Part shown: piece after piece, positions 1-9,425 of the stretch | Numbering within the stretch: the first letter of the stretch is position 1 | How the letters are laid out: each line of letters begins with the position of its first letter | Assembly (NCBI RefSeq): GCF_001654835.1 | Contig: NZ_LXEP01000021.1 | Coordinates: forward strand, 1 to 64,000 | Direction of reading: 5' to 3' | DNA: 64,000 nt | Source of the DNA: Buttiauxella gaviniae ATCC 51604 | GTDB taxonomy: Bacteria > Pseudomonadota > Gammaproteobacteria > Enterobacterales > Enterobacteriaceae | The notes under the pieces: model-generated | What the model was told of the DNA's origin: nothing | Databases searched by the model: none | Seen by the model: the letters and a program-made list of their open reading frames with translations, nothing else | Program-made: the position numbers and the translations under genes

Positions 1-48
1 CGATTTATGAAATTCCTGCCTACTTTTCTCAGTTTGTTTCTTAGATTT

Positions 49-552
49 CTATTTTTTCAACCAGTTAACGATGAAATCAGCGACTTGTTCCGGGTGATTA
101 ATGTCCAGTATAGGGAGTAATGTGTGCAGATTTACATCACTGGCGATGGCAATGACATGGTTATCGATCGCTAAATCGCCAGCATTCAGAGAAGTACCCT
201 CTCGATAAAGCAGTATCTTGGGTACTGATTCATGTTTAAAACCCTCGACCAGTATCACATCCAGTGATGATTCATCCATTCGGCTGGCAAGGTAGTAAAG
301 ATCTAACTGGTTCTCATCAGGTGTTTCAGTCATGAGTGCCCAGCGCTTTTGGCTCGCAACAATGGTTTGCGCCGCTCCAGCCTTGCGTAGTTCATAACTA
401 TCTTTTCCAGGCTTATCTACGTCCATATCGTGATGCGTATGTTTAATCAGCCCAGGACGAATACCTCGTTCATTCAATAAAGGAATTACTCGCTTCAACA
501 GCGTGGTTTTCCCCGTCCCACTACAAGCTGCAAACGCTAACAATGGCAGCAT
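49..552 (-). CDS. mobB: Molybdopterin-guanine dinucleotide biosynthesis adapter MobB
   Basis: A 167-residue P-loop GTPase that assists MobA in converting molybdopterin to the guanine dinucleotide form of molybdenum cofactor; not essential in E. coli. The Walker A motif GTGKTT lies about residues 12-17, followed by the family signature KHTHHDMD near residues 37-44 and VEGFKHE near residue 103. Length and sequence match E. coli MobB closely. The ATG directly abuts the mobA stop codon with no gap, so the pair is probably translated as one operon, mobA first. The stop at 49-51 is followed by only 48 bases of window, in which I see nothing. Function is by orthology. Confidence 0.95.
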   Translation of the reverse strand: MLPLLAFAACSGTGKTTLLKRVIPLLNERGIRPGLIKHTHHDMDVDKPGKDSYELRKAGAAQTIVASQKRWALMTETPDENQLDLYYLASRMDESSLDVILVEGFKHESVPKILLYREGTSLNAGDLAIDNHVIAIASDVNLHTLLPILDINHPEQVADFIVNWLKK

Positions 553-1134
553 CTATTGTTTCTCCCATTGCATAAGATCTTCAGGTGTATTTACGTTGAT
601 GAAGTTTTGTATCTGCTTCGCAAACAGTATGGGTTTCCCTCCGACTTCACGCAGAAAAATCATCACTCTGCGCTCGCCAGCAGCCAAATATTGCTCAAGA
701 TCTGTGACTAACTTACGGTGTATAAGCGCAATGGTTGGATGGTCTCGCTCGCCATCGTTCACCCATACTGCATTGGATTCACCTTTTTGCATCCACAGTT
801 TGTATGCCAGATTGTCCGGGATATTAGGCGTATCGCAAGGACAGAACAGAAACCATTCACCAATCAGATGCTGCATTGCAGACAAGATTCCAGCCAGCGG
901 CCCTGGATAATCAGGGAGCGTATCACTTAGGACATTAACCCCAAAAGACTGATATATTTCAATATTTCTGTTAGCACTGATCACCACATTACCCACCTGA
1001 GGTGCTAGCTTACTCATGACGTGTTCAAACAGTGGACGGCCATTAAGATTTATGAGTCCCTTATCCTGACCGCCCATCCTTGTTGCTTTTCCACCGGCCA
1101 ACACCACACCAGTAACTTCTGTTAAACATCTCAC
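553..1134 (-). CDS. mobA: Molybdenum cofactor guanylyltransferase MobA
   Basis: Transfers GMP from GTP to Mo-molybdopterin, giving the bis-MGD cofactor used by enzymes such as nitrate and formate dehydrogenases. The nucleotidyltransferase signature LAGGKATRMGGQDKG is at residues 12-26, and FCPCDTP about residues 97-103 carries the metal-binding Asp. At 193 residues it has the family's usual length. The chosen ATG at 1132-1134 gives an N-terminus of the same length as E. coli MobA. It is first gene of mobAB and divergent from yihD across 72 bases, which should contain both promoters. Confidence 0.95.
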   Translation of the reverse strand: MRCLTEVTGVVLAGGKATRMGGQDKGLINLNGRPLFEHVMSKLAPQVGNVVISANRNIEIYQSFGVNVLSDTLPDYPGPLAGILSAMQHLIGEWFLFCPCDTPNIPDNLAYKLWMQKGESNAVWVNDGERDHPTIALIHRKLVTDLEQYLAAGERRVMIFLREVGGKPILFAKQIQNFINVNTPEDLMQWEKQ

Positions 1135-1206
1135 CTATATCGCCTCTTTTAATGTGGGTTTGAGCCTGCTAACGTGTGACATCTCTCATGTGAATGGAGC
1201 ACAATC

Positions 1207-1476
1207 ATGAAATGTAAACGCCTTAACGAACTGCTCGAGCTACTTCAGCCCGCATGGCAGAAAGAGCCGGATCTCAACTTGATTCAATTTTTGCAGAAAC
1301 TCAGCAAAGAGTCAGGTTATACCGGTGAATTAACCGAACTCACTGATGATGTGCTTATCTATCATCTGAAAATGCGTGATTCTTCGAAAGATGCTGTTAT
1401 TCCTGGTATTCAGAAAGACTACGAAGAAGATTTTAAGACAGCATTACTGCGTGCTCGCGGCGTAATTAAAGAGTAA
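1207..1476 (+). CDS. yihD: Conserved small protein YihD (DUF1040)
   Basis: An 89-residue acidic cytoplasmic protein, highly similar to E. coli YihD, with no signal peptide or membrane segment. No biochemical role is established that I can name. It starts at ATG 1207, with GGAGC about 1196-1200 as a plausible ribosome binding site. It lies upstream of srkA with a gap of about 75 bases, in the same order as in E. coli (yihD-srkA-dsbA). Identity of the gene is secure; its function is unknown. Confidence 0.92.
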   Translation: MKCKRLNELLELLQPAWQKEPDLNLIQFLQKLSKESGYTGELTELTDDVLIYHLKMRDSSKDAVIPGIQKDYEEDFKTALLRARGVIKE

Positions 1477-1552
1477 AAGCTTGTAAGCCAGCCCACCTAA
1501 ATGGCTGCGAAATGTTATCCTCAACTATTCGCATTTACAGTTGGTTGGCTGG

Positions 1553-2539
1553 ATGACAGACAGCGCTTTCAATTTCCAAACACTACATCCGGATACCATC
1601 ATGGATGCCCTTTTCGAACAGGGTATACGGGTGGATTCCGGCTTGACGCCATTAAACAGTTTTGAGAACCGTGTCTATCAGTTTCAGGACGAGGATCGTA
1701 AACGTTATGTGGTGAAGTTTTATCGCCCCCATCGCTGGTCCGCAGAACAAATAGAAGAAGAACATCAGTTTTCTCTTGAGCTGCAAGCAGACGAGGTTCC
1801 AGTCGCTGCGCCATTGCATTTCAACGGCCAAACATTACTACGCCACCAAGGTTTTATGTACGCAGTGTTTCCTAGTTTAGGTGGGCGACAATACGAAACA
1901 GATAACCTTGATCAGATGGAATGGGTGGGTCGTTACCTTGGTCGTATTCATCAAACCGGGCGTCGTAAGCAATTTTCCGCTCGTCCTGATATGGGCTTAA
2001 ATGAGTATTTGTTTGAGCCGCGTGAACTGTTTGAGCATACAAAACTGATCCCAGCAGCACTCAAGAAAAATTTTCTCAAAGCCACTGATGCGCTAATCGA
2101 GGAAGTGAAACTTCGCTGGCATGGCAATTTCCAGTCACTACGATTACATGGCGACTGTCATCCGGGGAATATTCTCTGGCGCGATGGCCCATTGTTTGTC
2201 GATCTGGATGATGCTCGTAATGGCCCGGCAATTCAGGATATTTGGATGCTTCTGAATGGTGACAAAGCCGAACAGAGAATGCAGCTGGAAATGATTGTCG
2301 AAGCATACGAAGAGTTTACCCCCTTTGAATCAGACGAAATTGCACTCATAGAACCTTTACGAGCAATGCGTATGGTTTATTATCTCGCGTGGATAATTCG
2401 ACGCTGGGATGACCCTGCCTTCCCCAGAAATTTTCCGTGGCTTACCGACGAAGATTACTGGAGAACACAAACTGCGACTTTTACAGAGCAGGTTCGGGTT
2501 CTACGTGAACCACCACTAACATTAACGCCAATGTATTAA
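1553..2539 (+). CDS. srkA: Stress response kinase A SrkA (YihE/RdoA)
   Basis: Ser/Thr protein kinase of the aminoglycoside phosphotransferase/choline kinase fold, linked in E. coli to the Cpx envelope response and protection from stress-induced death. Visible motifs are the catalytic loop [11 protein letters not shown] near residues 201-211 and the metal-binding FVDLDDA about ten residues later. I chose ATG 1553 (MTDSAFNFQ) rather than the in-frame TTG at 1541, because the resulting 328 residues match the E. coli length and N-terminus. It is 28 bases upstream of dsbA. In E. coli dsbA is transcribed both from its own promoter and together with this gene, and the spacing here allows the same. 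Confidence 0.93.
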   Translation: MTDSAFNFQTLHPDTIMDALFEQGIRVDSGLTPLNSFENRVYQFQDEDRKRYVVKFYRPHRWSAEQIEEEHQFSLELQADEVPVAAPLHFNGQTLLRHQGFMYAVFPSLGGRQYETDNLDQMEWVGRYLGRIHQTGRRKQFSARPDMGLNEYLFEPRELFEHTKLIPAALKKNFLKATDALIEEVKLRWHGNFQSLRLHGDCHPGNILWRDGPLFVDLDDARNGPAIQDIWMLLNGDKAEQRMQLEMIVEAYEEFTPFESDEIALIEPLRAMRMVYYLAWIIRRWDDPAFPRNFPWLTDEDYWRTQTATFTEQVRVLREPPLTLTPMY

Positions 2540-2567
2540 TCAGTATTTATTCAGGAGAGATTTGATG

Positions 2568-3191
2568 ATGAAAAAGATTTGGCTGGCGCTGGCGGGGATG
2601 GTCCTGGCATTTAGCGTGTCTGCAGCGCAGTTCACTGACGGCAAAGAGTTCGTGACTCTGGAAAAACCTGTTGCTGGTGAGCCACAGGTTTTAGAGTTCT
2701 TCTCTTTCTACTGCCCGCATTGCTACCAGTTTGAAGAAGTGCTTCATGTTTCTGATACCGTGAAGAAAAAACTCCCAGAAGGCACCAAAATGACCAAATA
2801 CCATGTTGAGTTCCTCGGCCCATTGGGCAAGGATCTGACTCAGGCATGGGCTGTTGCATTGGCACTGGGCGTGGAAGATAAAATCACCGCTCCAATGTTT
2901 GAAGCTGTTCAGAAAACTCAAACAGTTCAGAACGTTGCTGATATTCGTAATGTCTTCATTAATGCAGGTGTGAAAGCAGAAGAGTACGATGCGGCATGGA
3001 ACAGTTTTGTAGTGAAATCCTTGGTTGCTCAACAAGAGAAAGCTGCGGCCGATCTGCAATTGCAGGGTGTCCCGGCTATTTTCGTTAATGGTAAATACCA
3101 ACTGAATCCACAAGGAATGGACACCAGCAATATGGACGTATTCGTCCAGCAGTATGCTGATGTGGCCAAGTTCCTGGTTGAGAAAAAGTAA
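2568..3191 (+). CDS. dsbA: Periplasmic thiol:disulfide oxidoreductase DsbA
   Basis: Introduces disulfide bonds into exported proteins; reoxidised by DsbB. The N-terminus is a typical signal peptide (MKK, hydrophobic core, cleavage likely after SVSA, residue 19). The thioredoxin-fold active site is Cys49-Pro-His-Cys52 and the cis-Pro loop is GVPAIF. Two tandem ATGs occur at 2565 and 2568; I take the second, which matches the E. coli N-terminus, with AGGAGA at 2553-2558 as ribosome binding site. It is 207 residues, one fewer than I recall for E. coli DsbA; the difference falls in the loop FLGPLGKD. A bidirectional terminator follows. Confidence 0.97.
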   Translation: MKKIWLALAGMVLAFSVSAAQFTDGKEFVTLEKPVAGEPQVLEFFSFYCPHCYQFEEVLHVSDTVKKKLPEGTKMTKYHVEFLGPLGKDLTQAWAVALALGVEDKITAPMFEAVQKTQTVQNVADIRNVFINAGVKAEEYDAAWNSFVVKSLVAQQEKAAADLQLQGVPAIFVNGKYQLNPQGMDTSNMDVFVQQYADVAKFLVEKK

Positions 3192-3196
3192 TTAAA

Positions 3197-3222
3197 AAAG
3201 CCGGTCATTGACCGGCTTTCTT
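3197..3222. terminator. Bidirectional rho-independent terminator, dsbA/yihG
   Basis: The stem AAAGCCGGT / ACCGGCTTT encloses CATTG. An A-run lies on one side and a T-rich tract on the other, so it can stop the converging dsbA and yihG transcripts. It fills essentially all the space between the two stop codons. Confidence 0.85.
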
Positions 3223-4188
3223 CTATTGTTTGATACTCGTAAGTAAAGCGTCTTTCTCATGCCATACCGCATTCAACCATTGTTGAAAGCGCCGCTTAAA
3301 TCCTTTGTCATTCACATAGTCTCCATGCAGATCCTCTGCAATGGGCACCAGCGAAACTCTCACCACAATCCGGGTCATCTTGCCGGTCAACATATCGTAG
3401 AACGGGCTTTGCGCGTTTTCAGGATAGCAGAGCGTCACATTGAGCAGCTTGTCGAACTGTTTCCCTAATACATTGAGCGCCATTGCGATGCCAGCGGCTT
3501 TAGGCGGAAGCAGGTTTTGAAAGGCTGATCGGGTCTGTAAACGCTTCTCTTTAGTAAATCTTGAGCCTTCGATAAAGTTTACAATCGTCGTTGGATAAGA
3601 GCGGAATTTTTCGCAAGAACGGCGGGTTGTTTCAACGTCTTTACCGCGTTGTTCCGGGTGGCGGAGTAAATAGCCGCGCGAATAACGTTTCATAAAAGGC
3701 ATATCCAAAGCCCAACAGGCCAGACCCATAAATGGCACCCAGGCGAGTTGCTGCTTTAAGAAATACTTATTCATCGGGATATGTTTACGAAATAGCACGC
3801 ACAAAATGACGATATCTGCCCAGCTTCTGTGATTACAAATCAGCAAGTACCAGTTCTTTTTGCTGAGATCATCCAGCCCTTCCACATCCCATTTCAAATG
3901 CGGATTGAGCTTAAGCAGCAAAGCCAAACCCTCGCACCAGCAGTACATCATAAAATCAGCAAATACTGAGATTGAGCGCCAGATGACGGGAACGGGTAAT
4001 AGCAGCTTAATGATGCCGGCGATAATAATGGGTACTGAGCAGGCAATAGTTACCAGAATGGTAAGAGCGACACTCAGAATCAACGTTATCGCGGCGAATA
4101 ATCTCGTCATAAGTAAATTTTTCAGTTGGTTAGAGAGTGTCAGTTGTCGGGGAAAGGATAATAAGGGGGGAATTTTATCAGAAAACAT
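3223..4188 (-). CDS. yihG: Inner-membrane acyltransferase YihG (PlsC-like)
   Basis: Member of the PlsC lysophospholipid/1-acylglycerol-3-phosphate acyltransferase family. The catalytic HX4D motif is seen as NHRSWAD about residues 119-125 and the second block as EGSRF near residue 207. Two hydrophobic segments occur between about residues 30 and 75. The start is uncertain: the longest frame begins at ATG 4186-4188 (321 residues), but E. coli YihG aligns from just before the internal ATG at 4108-4110. Neither start has a convincing Shine-Dalgarno sequence. It is transcribed away from polA and converges on dsbA. The precise acyl acceptor is not deducible here. Confidence 0.88.
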   Translation of the reverse strand: MFSDKIPPLLSFPRQLTLSNQLKNLLMTRLFAAITLILSVALTILVTIACSVPIIIAGIIKLLLPVPVIWRSISVFADFMMYCWCEGLALLLKLNPHLKWDVEGLDDLSKKNWYLLICNHRSWADIVILCVLFRKHIPMNKYFLKQQLAWVPFMGLACWALDMPFMKRYSRGYLLRHPEQRGKDVETTRRSCEKFRSYPTTIVNFIEGSRFTKEKRLQTRSAFQNLLPPKAAGIAMALNVLGKQFDKLLNVTLCYPENAQSPFYDMLTGKMTRIVVRVSLVPIAEDLHGDYVNDKGFKRRFQQWLNAVWHEKDALLTSIKQ

Positions 4189-4380
4189 TAGTCGGTGAAG
4201 AAACTAAAACTGCTCATTAAAGAACAGTGTGTGAAGGGGTTCCGATATTATTGCTCTAAGACATAGTTATTTTTTATATCCACATTTATAGATCATTCAT
4301 GAAATCGCCTCTCAATGAATAGACAAAACATAACACCATGATAAATAATAGTATTTACCTGGGTGTGAATTTCTTTTGTA

Positions 4381-4400
4381 TTAAGCAATCAATTGCTTAA
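4381..4400. repeat. 9-bp inverted repeat upstream of polA
   Basis: TTAAGCAAT and ATTGCTTAA are separated by CA, a perfect dyad of operator type. It lies five bases before the first of two DnaA boxes. The binding protein, if any, is unknown. Confidence 0.6.
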
Positions 4401-4404
4401 AGAA

Positions 4405-4425
4405 TTATGCACAAACTTATCCACA
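4405..4425 (+). promoter_or_regulatory. Tandem DnaA boxes upstream of polA
   Basis: Two 9-mers fit the consensus TTATNCACA exactly: TTATGCACA at 4405-4413 and TTATCCACA at 4417-4425. They have the same orientation, and their starts are 12 bp apart. They lie about 135-155 bp before the polA start codon. GATC sites follow at 4431, 4443 and 4452. I recall a report that DnaA stimulates polA expression in E. coli, which would fit; the role here is inferred. Confidence 0.7.
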
Positions 4426-4557
4426 ATATTGATCTTGAGGGCGATCTCGAAGATCAACAAAACTTTTCACCTTATCTGCCTCAAAAGTTCATGTTTTCAG
4501 CCAGGCTATGGCATCCTTTAGCCATAAACTAAAAAACCAGTCACGGAACGGAACATT

Positions 4558-7350
4558 ATGGTTCAGATTGCGCAAAACCCACTTATCCTCGTTGATGGCT
4601 CATCTTATCTCTATCGTGCCTATCACGCCTTTCCACCGCTGACCAATAGCAAAGGTGAACCGACCGGGGCAATGTACGGCGTGTTGAATATGCTGCGCAG
4701 TTTGTTGTTGCAGTATCAACCGACGCATGCCGCTGTGGTGTTTGATGCTAAAGGCAAAACCTTCCGTGACGAGCTGTTTGAGCATTACAAATCTCACCGC
4801 CCGCCAATGCCTGACGAGCTGCGTGCTCAAATTGAGCCACTCCATGCAATGGTTAAAGCTATGGGCTTGCCGCTGCTGGCTGTTTCAGGCGTGGAAGCCG
4901 ATGACGTTATTGGTACTCTGGCACTTGAGGCGGAACGTGTTGGCCGCCCGGTGCTGATTAGTACCGGCGATAAAGACATGGCGCAACTGGTTACGCCGGG
5001 TGTCACGCTCATCAATACCATGACGAATACCATTCTTGGCCCGGATGAAGTCCGTACAAAATATGGCGTTCCTCCAGAACTTATCATCGATTTCCTGGCA
5101 TTAATGGGCGACTCTTCAGATAACATCCCTGGTGTGCCAGGTGTGGGTGAGAAAACCGCACAGGCGCTGCTGCAAGGTTTAGGAGGTCTGGACACGCTGT
5201 ATGCCAACCCTGAGAAAATTGCAGAATTGACGTTCCGTGGTGCGAAGACCATGGCCGCGAAGCTTGAACAAAGCAAAGATCTTGCTTACCTCTCCTATAA
5301 GCTGGCCACTATCAAAACAGATGTGGAGCTTGAGCTGGGCTGCGAACAGTTAGAAGTCCAGCAGCCGGCAGATGAAGAGCTTCTCGACTTGTTCAAACGA
5401 TATGAATTTAAACGCTGGATCACGGACGTCGAAGCCGGCAAGTGGATGCAAGCTAAGGGTGCAAAACCTGCGGCACAATCCACGAAAACGGTAGAGATTG
5501 AAGCCGAGGTTGAACCGGAAGAGCCAGCTAATGCACTCTCGCATGACAACTACGTCACCATTCTTGAAGAAAGCGTCCTTGAGGAGTGGATTACCCGCCT
5601 GAAGAAAGCGCCGGTTATTGCCTTTGATACGGAAACAGACAGTTTAGATAACGTCAGTGCGAACCTGGTGGGCCTCTCATTTGCTACTGAACCCGGAGTT
5701 GCCTGCTACATCCCCGTTGCGCATGACTATATTGGTGCTCCGGTGCAGATTCCACGTGAGCGTGCCCTTGAACTGCTGAAGCCATTGCTTGAGGACGAAA
5801 GCGTTCTTAAAGTTGGGCAGAACCTCAAGTATGACCGTGGCATCATGCAAAACTATGATATCGAACTACGTGGCATTGCCTTCGATACCATGCTCGAGTC
5901 CTACATTCTTGATAGCGTCGCGGGCCGCCATGATATGGACAGTTTGTCTTCTCGCTGGTTGAAGCACACAACCATCACTTTTGAAGAGATTGCCGGCAAG
6001 GGTAAAAAGCAGCTGACCTTTAACCAAATAGATCTGGAACAGGCGGGGCGTTACGCCGCAGAAGATGCGGATGTTACGTTGCAGCTGCACCTGAAAATGT
6101 GGCCGAAACTTGAGCAGCGCGAAGGGCCATTGAGCATCTTTAAAAACATTGAGATGCCGCTGGTGCCTGTGCTTTCACGCATTGAACGTAATGGCGTGAA
6201 GATTGATCCGGCTGTGCTGCACACACATTCTGAGCAGCTCACCAAACGTCTTGCTGAACTGGAAATCACGGCTCATGAAATCGCGGGCGAAGCCTTTAAT
6301 CTGGCTTCTCCTAAGCAGCTGCAAACTATTCTGTTTGAAAAGCAGGGCATCAAGCCGCTGAAGAAAACCCCGGGTGGCGCACCGTCAACTTCTGAGGAAG
6401 TGCTGGAAGAACTGGCTCTGGATTACCCACTGCCTAAAGTTATTCTTGAGCACCGTGGCCTGGCAAAACTGAAATCGACTTACACCGATAAACTGCCATT
6501 GATGATTAACCCGAAAACCGGGCGAGTGCATACCTCTTATCATCAGGCTGTAGCGGCGACCGGTCGTCTTTCTTCTACTGAGCCGAACCTGCAAAACATT
6601 CCAGTGCGAAATGAAGAAGGGCGTCGTATTCGCCAGGCTTTTATTGCGCCAAAAGATTACCTGATCGTTTCTGCCGACTATTCGCAAATCGAATTGCGCA
6701 TCATGGCACATTTATCCCGCGACAAAGGGCTGCTCACTGCTTTTGCCGAAGGCAAAGATATTCACCGTGCGACAGCCGCAGAAGTGTTTGGGCTGCCATT
6801 GGATAGTGTTTCAGGCGAACAGCGCCGCAGCGCTAAGGCCATCAACTTTGGCCTGATTTACGGTATGAGTGCGTTTGGTTTGTCACGCCAACTCAACATC
6901 CCACGTAAAGAGTCGCAGAAATATATGGATCTTTATTTCGAACGCTACCCGGGCGTGCTGGAGTATATGGAACGCACCCGTACTCAGGCGAAAGATAAAG
7001 GCTATGTCGAAACGCTGGATGGCCGTCGCCTGTATTTACCGGACATCAATTCCAGCAATGCAGCCCGCCGTGCCGGAGCTGAACGTGCGGCGATCAATGC
7101 CCCGATGCAAGGAACAGCGGCTGATATTATTAAACGAGCAATGATTGCGGTTGATGCCTGGCTGGAAGCAGAAAAGCCACGTGTAAAAATGATCATGCAG
7201 GTACACGATGAACTGGTGTTTGAAGTTCATCAGGACGATCTGGAAGCGGTATCGAAGAAAATCCACGAACTGATGGAAGGCAGTATGACGCTAGATGTGC
7301 CATTGCTGGTGGAAGTCGGAAGTGGTGTAAATTGGGATGAAGCTCACTAA
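4558..7350 (+). CDS. polA: DNA polymerase I
   Basis: Fills gaps and removes RNA primers in replication and repair. The three parts are in the usual order: 5'-3' exonuclease (about residues 1-320), 3'-5' proofreading exonuclease (about 325-520, with the metal-binding motif FDTETDSL intact) and polymerase (about 520-930). Polymerase motif A (DYSQIELR), motif B ([14 protein letters not shown]) and motif C (VHDELVF) are all present, so all three activities should be active. At 930 residues it is two longer than E. coli Pol I as I recall it; the linker after the 5' exonuclease (residues 300-330) is Glu/Pro rich. Single gene, followed by spf on the same strand. Confidence 0.98.
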   Translation: MVQIAQNPLILVDGSSYLYRAYHAFPPLTNSKGEPTGAMYGVLNMLRSLLLQYQPTHAAVVFDAKGKTFRDELFEHYKSHRPPMPDELRAQIEPLHAMVKAMGLPLLAVSGVEADDVIGTLALEAERVGRPVLISTGDKDMAQLVTPGVTLINTMTNTILGPDEVRTKYGVPPELIIDFLALMGDSSDNIPGVPGVGEKTAQALLQGLGGLDTLYANPEKIAELTFRGAKTMAAKLEQSKDLAYLSYKLATIKTDVELELGCEQLEVQQPADEELLDLFKRYEFKRWITDVEAGKWMQAKGAKPAAQSTKTVEIEAEVEPEEPANALSHDNYVTILEESVLEEWITRLKKAPVIAFDTETDSLDNVSANLVGLSFATEPGVACYIPVAHDYIGAPVQIPRERALELLKPLLEDESVLKVGQNLKYDRGIMQNYDIELRGIAFDTMLESYILDSVAGRHDMDSLSSRWLKHTTITFEEIAGKGKKQLTFNQIDLEQAGRYAAEDADVTLQLHLKMWPKLEQREGPLSIFKNIEMPLVPVLSRIERNGVKIDPAVLHTHSEQLTKRLAELEITAHEIAGEAFNLASPKQLQTILFEKQGIKPLKKTPGGAPSTSEEVLEELALDYPLPKVILEHRGLAKLKSTYTDKLPLMINPKTGRVHTSYHQAVAATGRLSSTEPNLQNIPVRNEEGRRIRQAFIAPKDYLIVSADYSQIELRIMAHLSRDKGLLTAFAEGKDIHRATAAEVFGLPLDSVSGEQRRSAKAINFGLIYGMSAFGLSRQLNIPRKESQKYMDLYFERYPGVLEYMERTRTQAKDKGYVETLDGRRLYLPDINSSNAARRAGAERAAINAPMQGTAADIIKRAMIAVDAWLEAEKPRVKMIMQVHDELVFEVHQDDLEAVSKKIHELMEGSMTLDVPLLVEVGSGVNWDEAH

Positions 7351-7485
7351 ATAAAGCGATTTATGTAACTAAGCAACATAACTCATAGCTTTTTGTGATG
7401 ACGCTTCAATATCGGAGTGTAAAGGGTGAAAAAAAACTACAAAAAATGCTTTTTCAACCGAATAAAAAGGAGTAGAGTTATTTGC

Positions 7486-7594
7486 GTAGGGTACAGAGGT
7501 AAGATGTTCTATCTTTCAGACCTTTTACTTCACGTAATCGGATTTGGCTGAATATTTTAGCCGCCCCAGTCAGTAATGACTGGGGCGTTTTTTA
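7486..7594 (+). ncRNA. spf: Spot 42 small RNA
   Basis: Hfq-dependent sRNA that represses genes for use of secondary carbon sources. From GTAGGGTACAGAGG at 7486 to the T-run ending at 7594 it is 109 nt and looks essentially identical to E. coli Spot 42. It ends in the intrinsic terminator GCCCCAGTCA / TGACTGGGGC. A -10 element TAGAGT is at 7473-7478, seven bases before the 5' end. A half-match to a CRP site (TGTGA at 7394-7398, poor right half) lies upstream; cAMP-CRP represses spf in E. coli. Location between polA and engB is conserved. Confidence 0.97.
7504..7551 (+). CDS. spfP: Spot 42-encoded small protein SpfP
   Basis: A 15-codon ORF inside Spot 42 encodes MFYLSDLLLHVIGFG and ends in TGA. 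It is preceded by AGAGG at 7495-7499. In E. coli Spot 42 has been reported to act as a dual-function RNA whose small protein, SpfP, affects CRP-dependent regulation. The reading frame, start, stop and ribosome binding site are all intact here. Because the RNA itself is so conserved, conservation of the ORF alone does not prove translation. Confidence 0.7.
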   Translation: MFYLSDLLLHVIGFG

Positions 7595-7647
7595 TTGCGC
7601 GCAAGTCAGGAAAATAAGGAAAAGCACGGGCGAACCCATGCCTCTTT

Positions 7648-8304
7648 TTATTCGCCAGCTGTTTCGTCGTCTTCTTCTACATCATCTTCTTCGGTCGCTG
7701 GTGGGATATCGTTATACCAACCATCAAGCTTATGACGCAGTACATCGACACCGATCTTTTTCAGTGACGAAAACGCTTCTACCTGAATATCACCGCCAAA
7801 ATCTACCACCGCTTCGCGCACCATTTTCAGCTGTGCTTTACGCGCGCCAGACGCCAGTTTATCGGCCTTGGTTAACAGCAGCATCACTGGAATGCCGCTC
7901 GCAACAGCCCAGTTAATCATTTGCTGATCAAGGTCTTTCAGTGGATGACGGATATCCATCAGCACGACTAAACCCTTCAGGCTATTACGTTTTTGCAGAT
8001 ACTCGCCAAGCGCGCGCTGCCATTTCAGTTTTACTTCTTCCGGTACTTCGGCGTAGCCATAGCCCGGTAAATCCACCACACGTAAGCCTTCAGCCACTTC
8101 AAACAGGTTGATGAGCTGCGTACGGCCAGGTGTTTTACTGGTACGCGCCAGGGCTTTCTGGTTGGTCAGCGTATTTAATGCGCTGGATTTCCCTGCGTTT
8201 GAGCGGCCTGCGAAAGCAACCTCAATACCGGTATCAGAAGGTAAATGGCGAATGTCCGGTGCGCTAAGCACGAAGTGGGTCAGCTGGTAATTCCAGTTTT
8301 TCAA
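7648..8304 (-). CDS. engB: Ribosome biogenesis GTPase EngB (YihA/YsxC)
   Basis: Essential small GTPase needed for 50S subunit assembly and cell division. G-motifs in order: GRSNAGKSS (G1), a Thr-rich switch [10 protein letters not shown] (G2), DLPGYGYA (G3), TKADKL (G4) and SSLKK (G5). The C-terminal tail is acidic (Glu/Asp run), longer than in E. coli. I prefer the TTG start at 8304: it aligns with the E. coli N-terminus and has GGGAG nine bases upstream. The alternative ATG at 8331 sits only a few bases after a TATAAT (8340-8345 reverse), so it would be nearly leaderless. Confidence 0.93.
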   Translation of the reverse strand: MKNWNYQLTHFVLSAPDIRHLPSDTGIEVAFAGRSNAGKSSALNTLTNQKALARTSKTPGRTQLINLFEVAEGLRVVDLPGYGYAEVPEEVKLKWQRALGEYLQKRNSLKGLVVLMDIRHPLKDLDQQMINWAVASGIPVMLLLTKADKLASGARKAQLKMVREAVVDFGGDIQVEAFSSLKKIGVDVLRHKLDGWYNDIPPATEEDDVEEDDETAGE

Positions 8305-8382
8305 AACGGTTGTCTCCCTCAGGATGAGCATTGTGGAGGATTATACCTGAACATGGGGAAAACGCCGTGTTTCTCGGCAAGG

Positions 8383-8535
8383 CTTACAGGATTACAGAAA
8401 TTCGCCCGAGGTTTGTAAGACATTGACCATCCATATTGACAGACAATGCAGTGTTGTAAGATGCAGACATAATTGAAAGTGATTATATAACATGTGGTTA
8501 TGTATTGACTGCTAAGTCTCAACTGTAAGCTTACA
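8383..8535. promoter_or_regulatory. UvrY/GacA-like half-sites upstream of csrC
   Basis: The region between engB and csrC has TGTAAG at 8414-8419 and 8455-8460, CTTACA at 8383-8388, and a perfect 12-bp palindrome TGTAAGCTTACA at 8524-8535. GacA/UvrY response regulators bind TGTAAG-N6-CTTACA-type sites upstream of csrB/csrC-class RNAs. No copy has the canonical six-base spacing, so this is suggestive only. Confidence 0.4.
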
Positions 8536-8547
8536 CAAATACTAATC

Positions 8548-8575
8548 TTGTGGAATCAAGCGCTCAGAGTAAAGT
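8548..8575 (+). promoter_or_regulatory. Putative csrC promoter
   Basis: TTGTGG (8548-8553), a 16-bp spacer and TAAAGT (8570-8575) give a sigma-70-like promoter whose start would fall about 8582, where the CsrC-like sequence begins. Confidence 0.5.
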
Positions 8576-8581
8576 AAGCGG

Positions 8582-8822
8582 CACAGGCAAAGGAGAGCCA
8601 CCAAGGATAGCAACTCAGGATGAGGGTTCAGGATCGTCAGGATGGCGAAGAACCAGGAAAATGCCAGGAGGCAACGTCTGGAGACGTTTAAAAAGGACAA
8701 GGATTTACACGGAAGTTGTTTGCAAGGGAAAGACAGGGCGTCGAGTGCAAACAGGGATTGTGTGACCTTATATAGGTCCAGAGACAAGAAAAAAGGCGAC
8801 AGGTTAACCTGCCGCCTTTTTT
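8582..8822 (+). ncRNA. csrC: CsrC regulatory RNA (CsrA sponge)
   Basis: Sequesters the global regulator CsrA through repeated GGA motifs. I count 13 GGA triplets between 8590 and 8760, many as CAGGA or AAGGA in predicted loops. Segments such as ACTCAGGATGAGGGT and AACGTCTGGAGACGTTTAA resemble E. coli CsrC. The 3' end is an intrinsic terminator (GGCGACAGG TTAA CCTGCCGCC plus T-run, ending 8822); the downstream CTTTGCTTGCTTTCTG is also shared with E. coli. The position between engB and yihI is conserved. The exact 5' end is inferred; length about 241 nt. Confidence 0.9.
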
Positions 8823-8891
8823 CTTTGCTTGCTTTCTGCTAGATTCCGCCGCAATTCTATACTGAATAAAAATGGCTCAAGATAATTTATT

Positions 8892-9413
8892 ATGAAGCAA
8901 CAAAACTCAGCAGCACCTGGCTCTAAACCTTCAAAAGCACGTCGCAAAACACGTGAAGAGATCGATCGTGAAGCACGTGACCGTAAGCGTGAGAAAAAAC
9001 GCAGCGGGCACGCAGCGGGTAGCCGTTCAACCGGTGGCACGCAGGAAAAAAGTGGAAGTGGCAGCTCACAGGCTAAAGATCCACGCATTGGCAGCAAAAA
9101 ACCAATCGCCCTGGGCGTAACTGAAGTCCAGGTCAAAAAACCTAAACAGCACAAACCTAAAGTCGAGAAACCTATGCTAACACCACAGGCTGAACTGGAT
9201 TTGCTGGAGAACGATGAGCGCCTGGATGCGCTGTTAGAGCGTCTTGAAGAAGGTGAAACACTCAACGCAGAAGAGCAGACTTGGGTTAACGCTAAGCTTG
9301 ATCGCATCGATGCGCTGATGGCTGAACTCGGCATCGCATATGAAGATGACGAAGATGAAGAAGAAAAAGAGAAAGGCGATGATTTGATGCGTCTGCTCAA
9401 AGGCACCGACTAA
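8892..9413 (+). CDS. yihI: Der GTPase-activating protein YihI
   Basis: Stimulates the GTPase Der (EngA), tuning 50S ribosome assembly. It is a 173-residue, highly charged protein: a Lys/Arg-rich N-terminal half ([20 protein letters not shown] about residues 16-35), a Gly/Ser linker, then an acidic C-terminal domain ([20 protein letters not shown]) ending in a run of Asp and Glu. This composition and the neighbourhood match E. coli YihI. It starts at ATG 8892, 70 bases after the csrC terminator. Its context near engB groups two ribosome-assembly GTPase functions. Confidence 0.92.
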   Translation: MKQQNSAAPGSKPSKARRKTREEIDREARDRKREKKRSGHAAGSRSTGGTQEKSGSGSSQAKDPRIGSKKPIALGVTEVQVKKPKQHKPKVEKPMLTPQAELDLLENDERLDALLERLEEGETLNAEEQTWVNAKLDRIDALMAELGIAYEDDEDEEEKEKGDDLMRLLKGTD

Positions 9414-9425
9414 CGGTAAATCTCA

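Larger units (their letters stand above)
4189..4557. other. Intergenic region yihG-polA
   Basis: This 369-base AT-rich region lies between divergent yihG and polA and shows no credible ORF. It holds a near-consensus DnaA box (4276-4284), a 9-bp inverted repeat (4381-4400), two consensus DnaA boxes (4405-4413 and 4417-4425) and three GATC sites within 25 bp (4431-4455). Promoters for both genes must lie here, but I could not assign them confidently. Confidence 0.7.

Noticed and set aside
7394-7409. CRP site upstream of spf
   Set aside because: Only the left half (TGTGA) matches; the right half is poor, so it is mentioned under spf but not annotated as a site.
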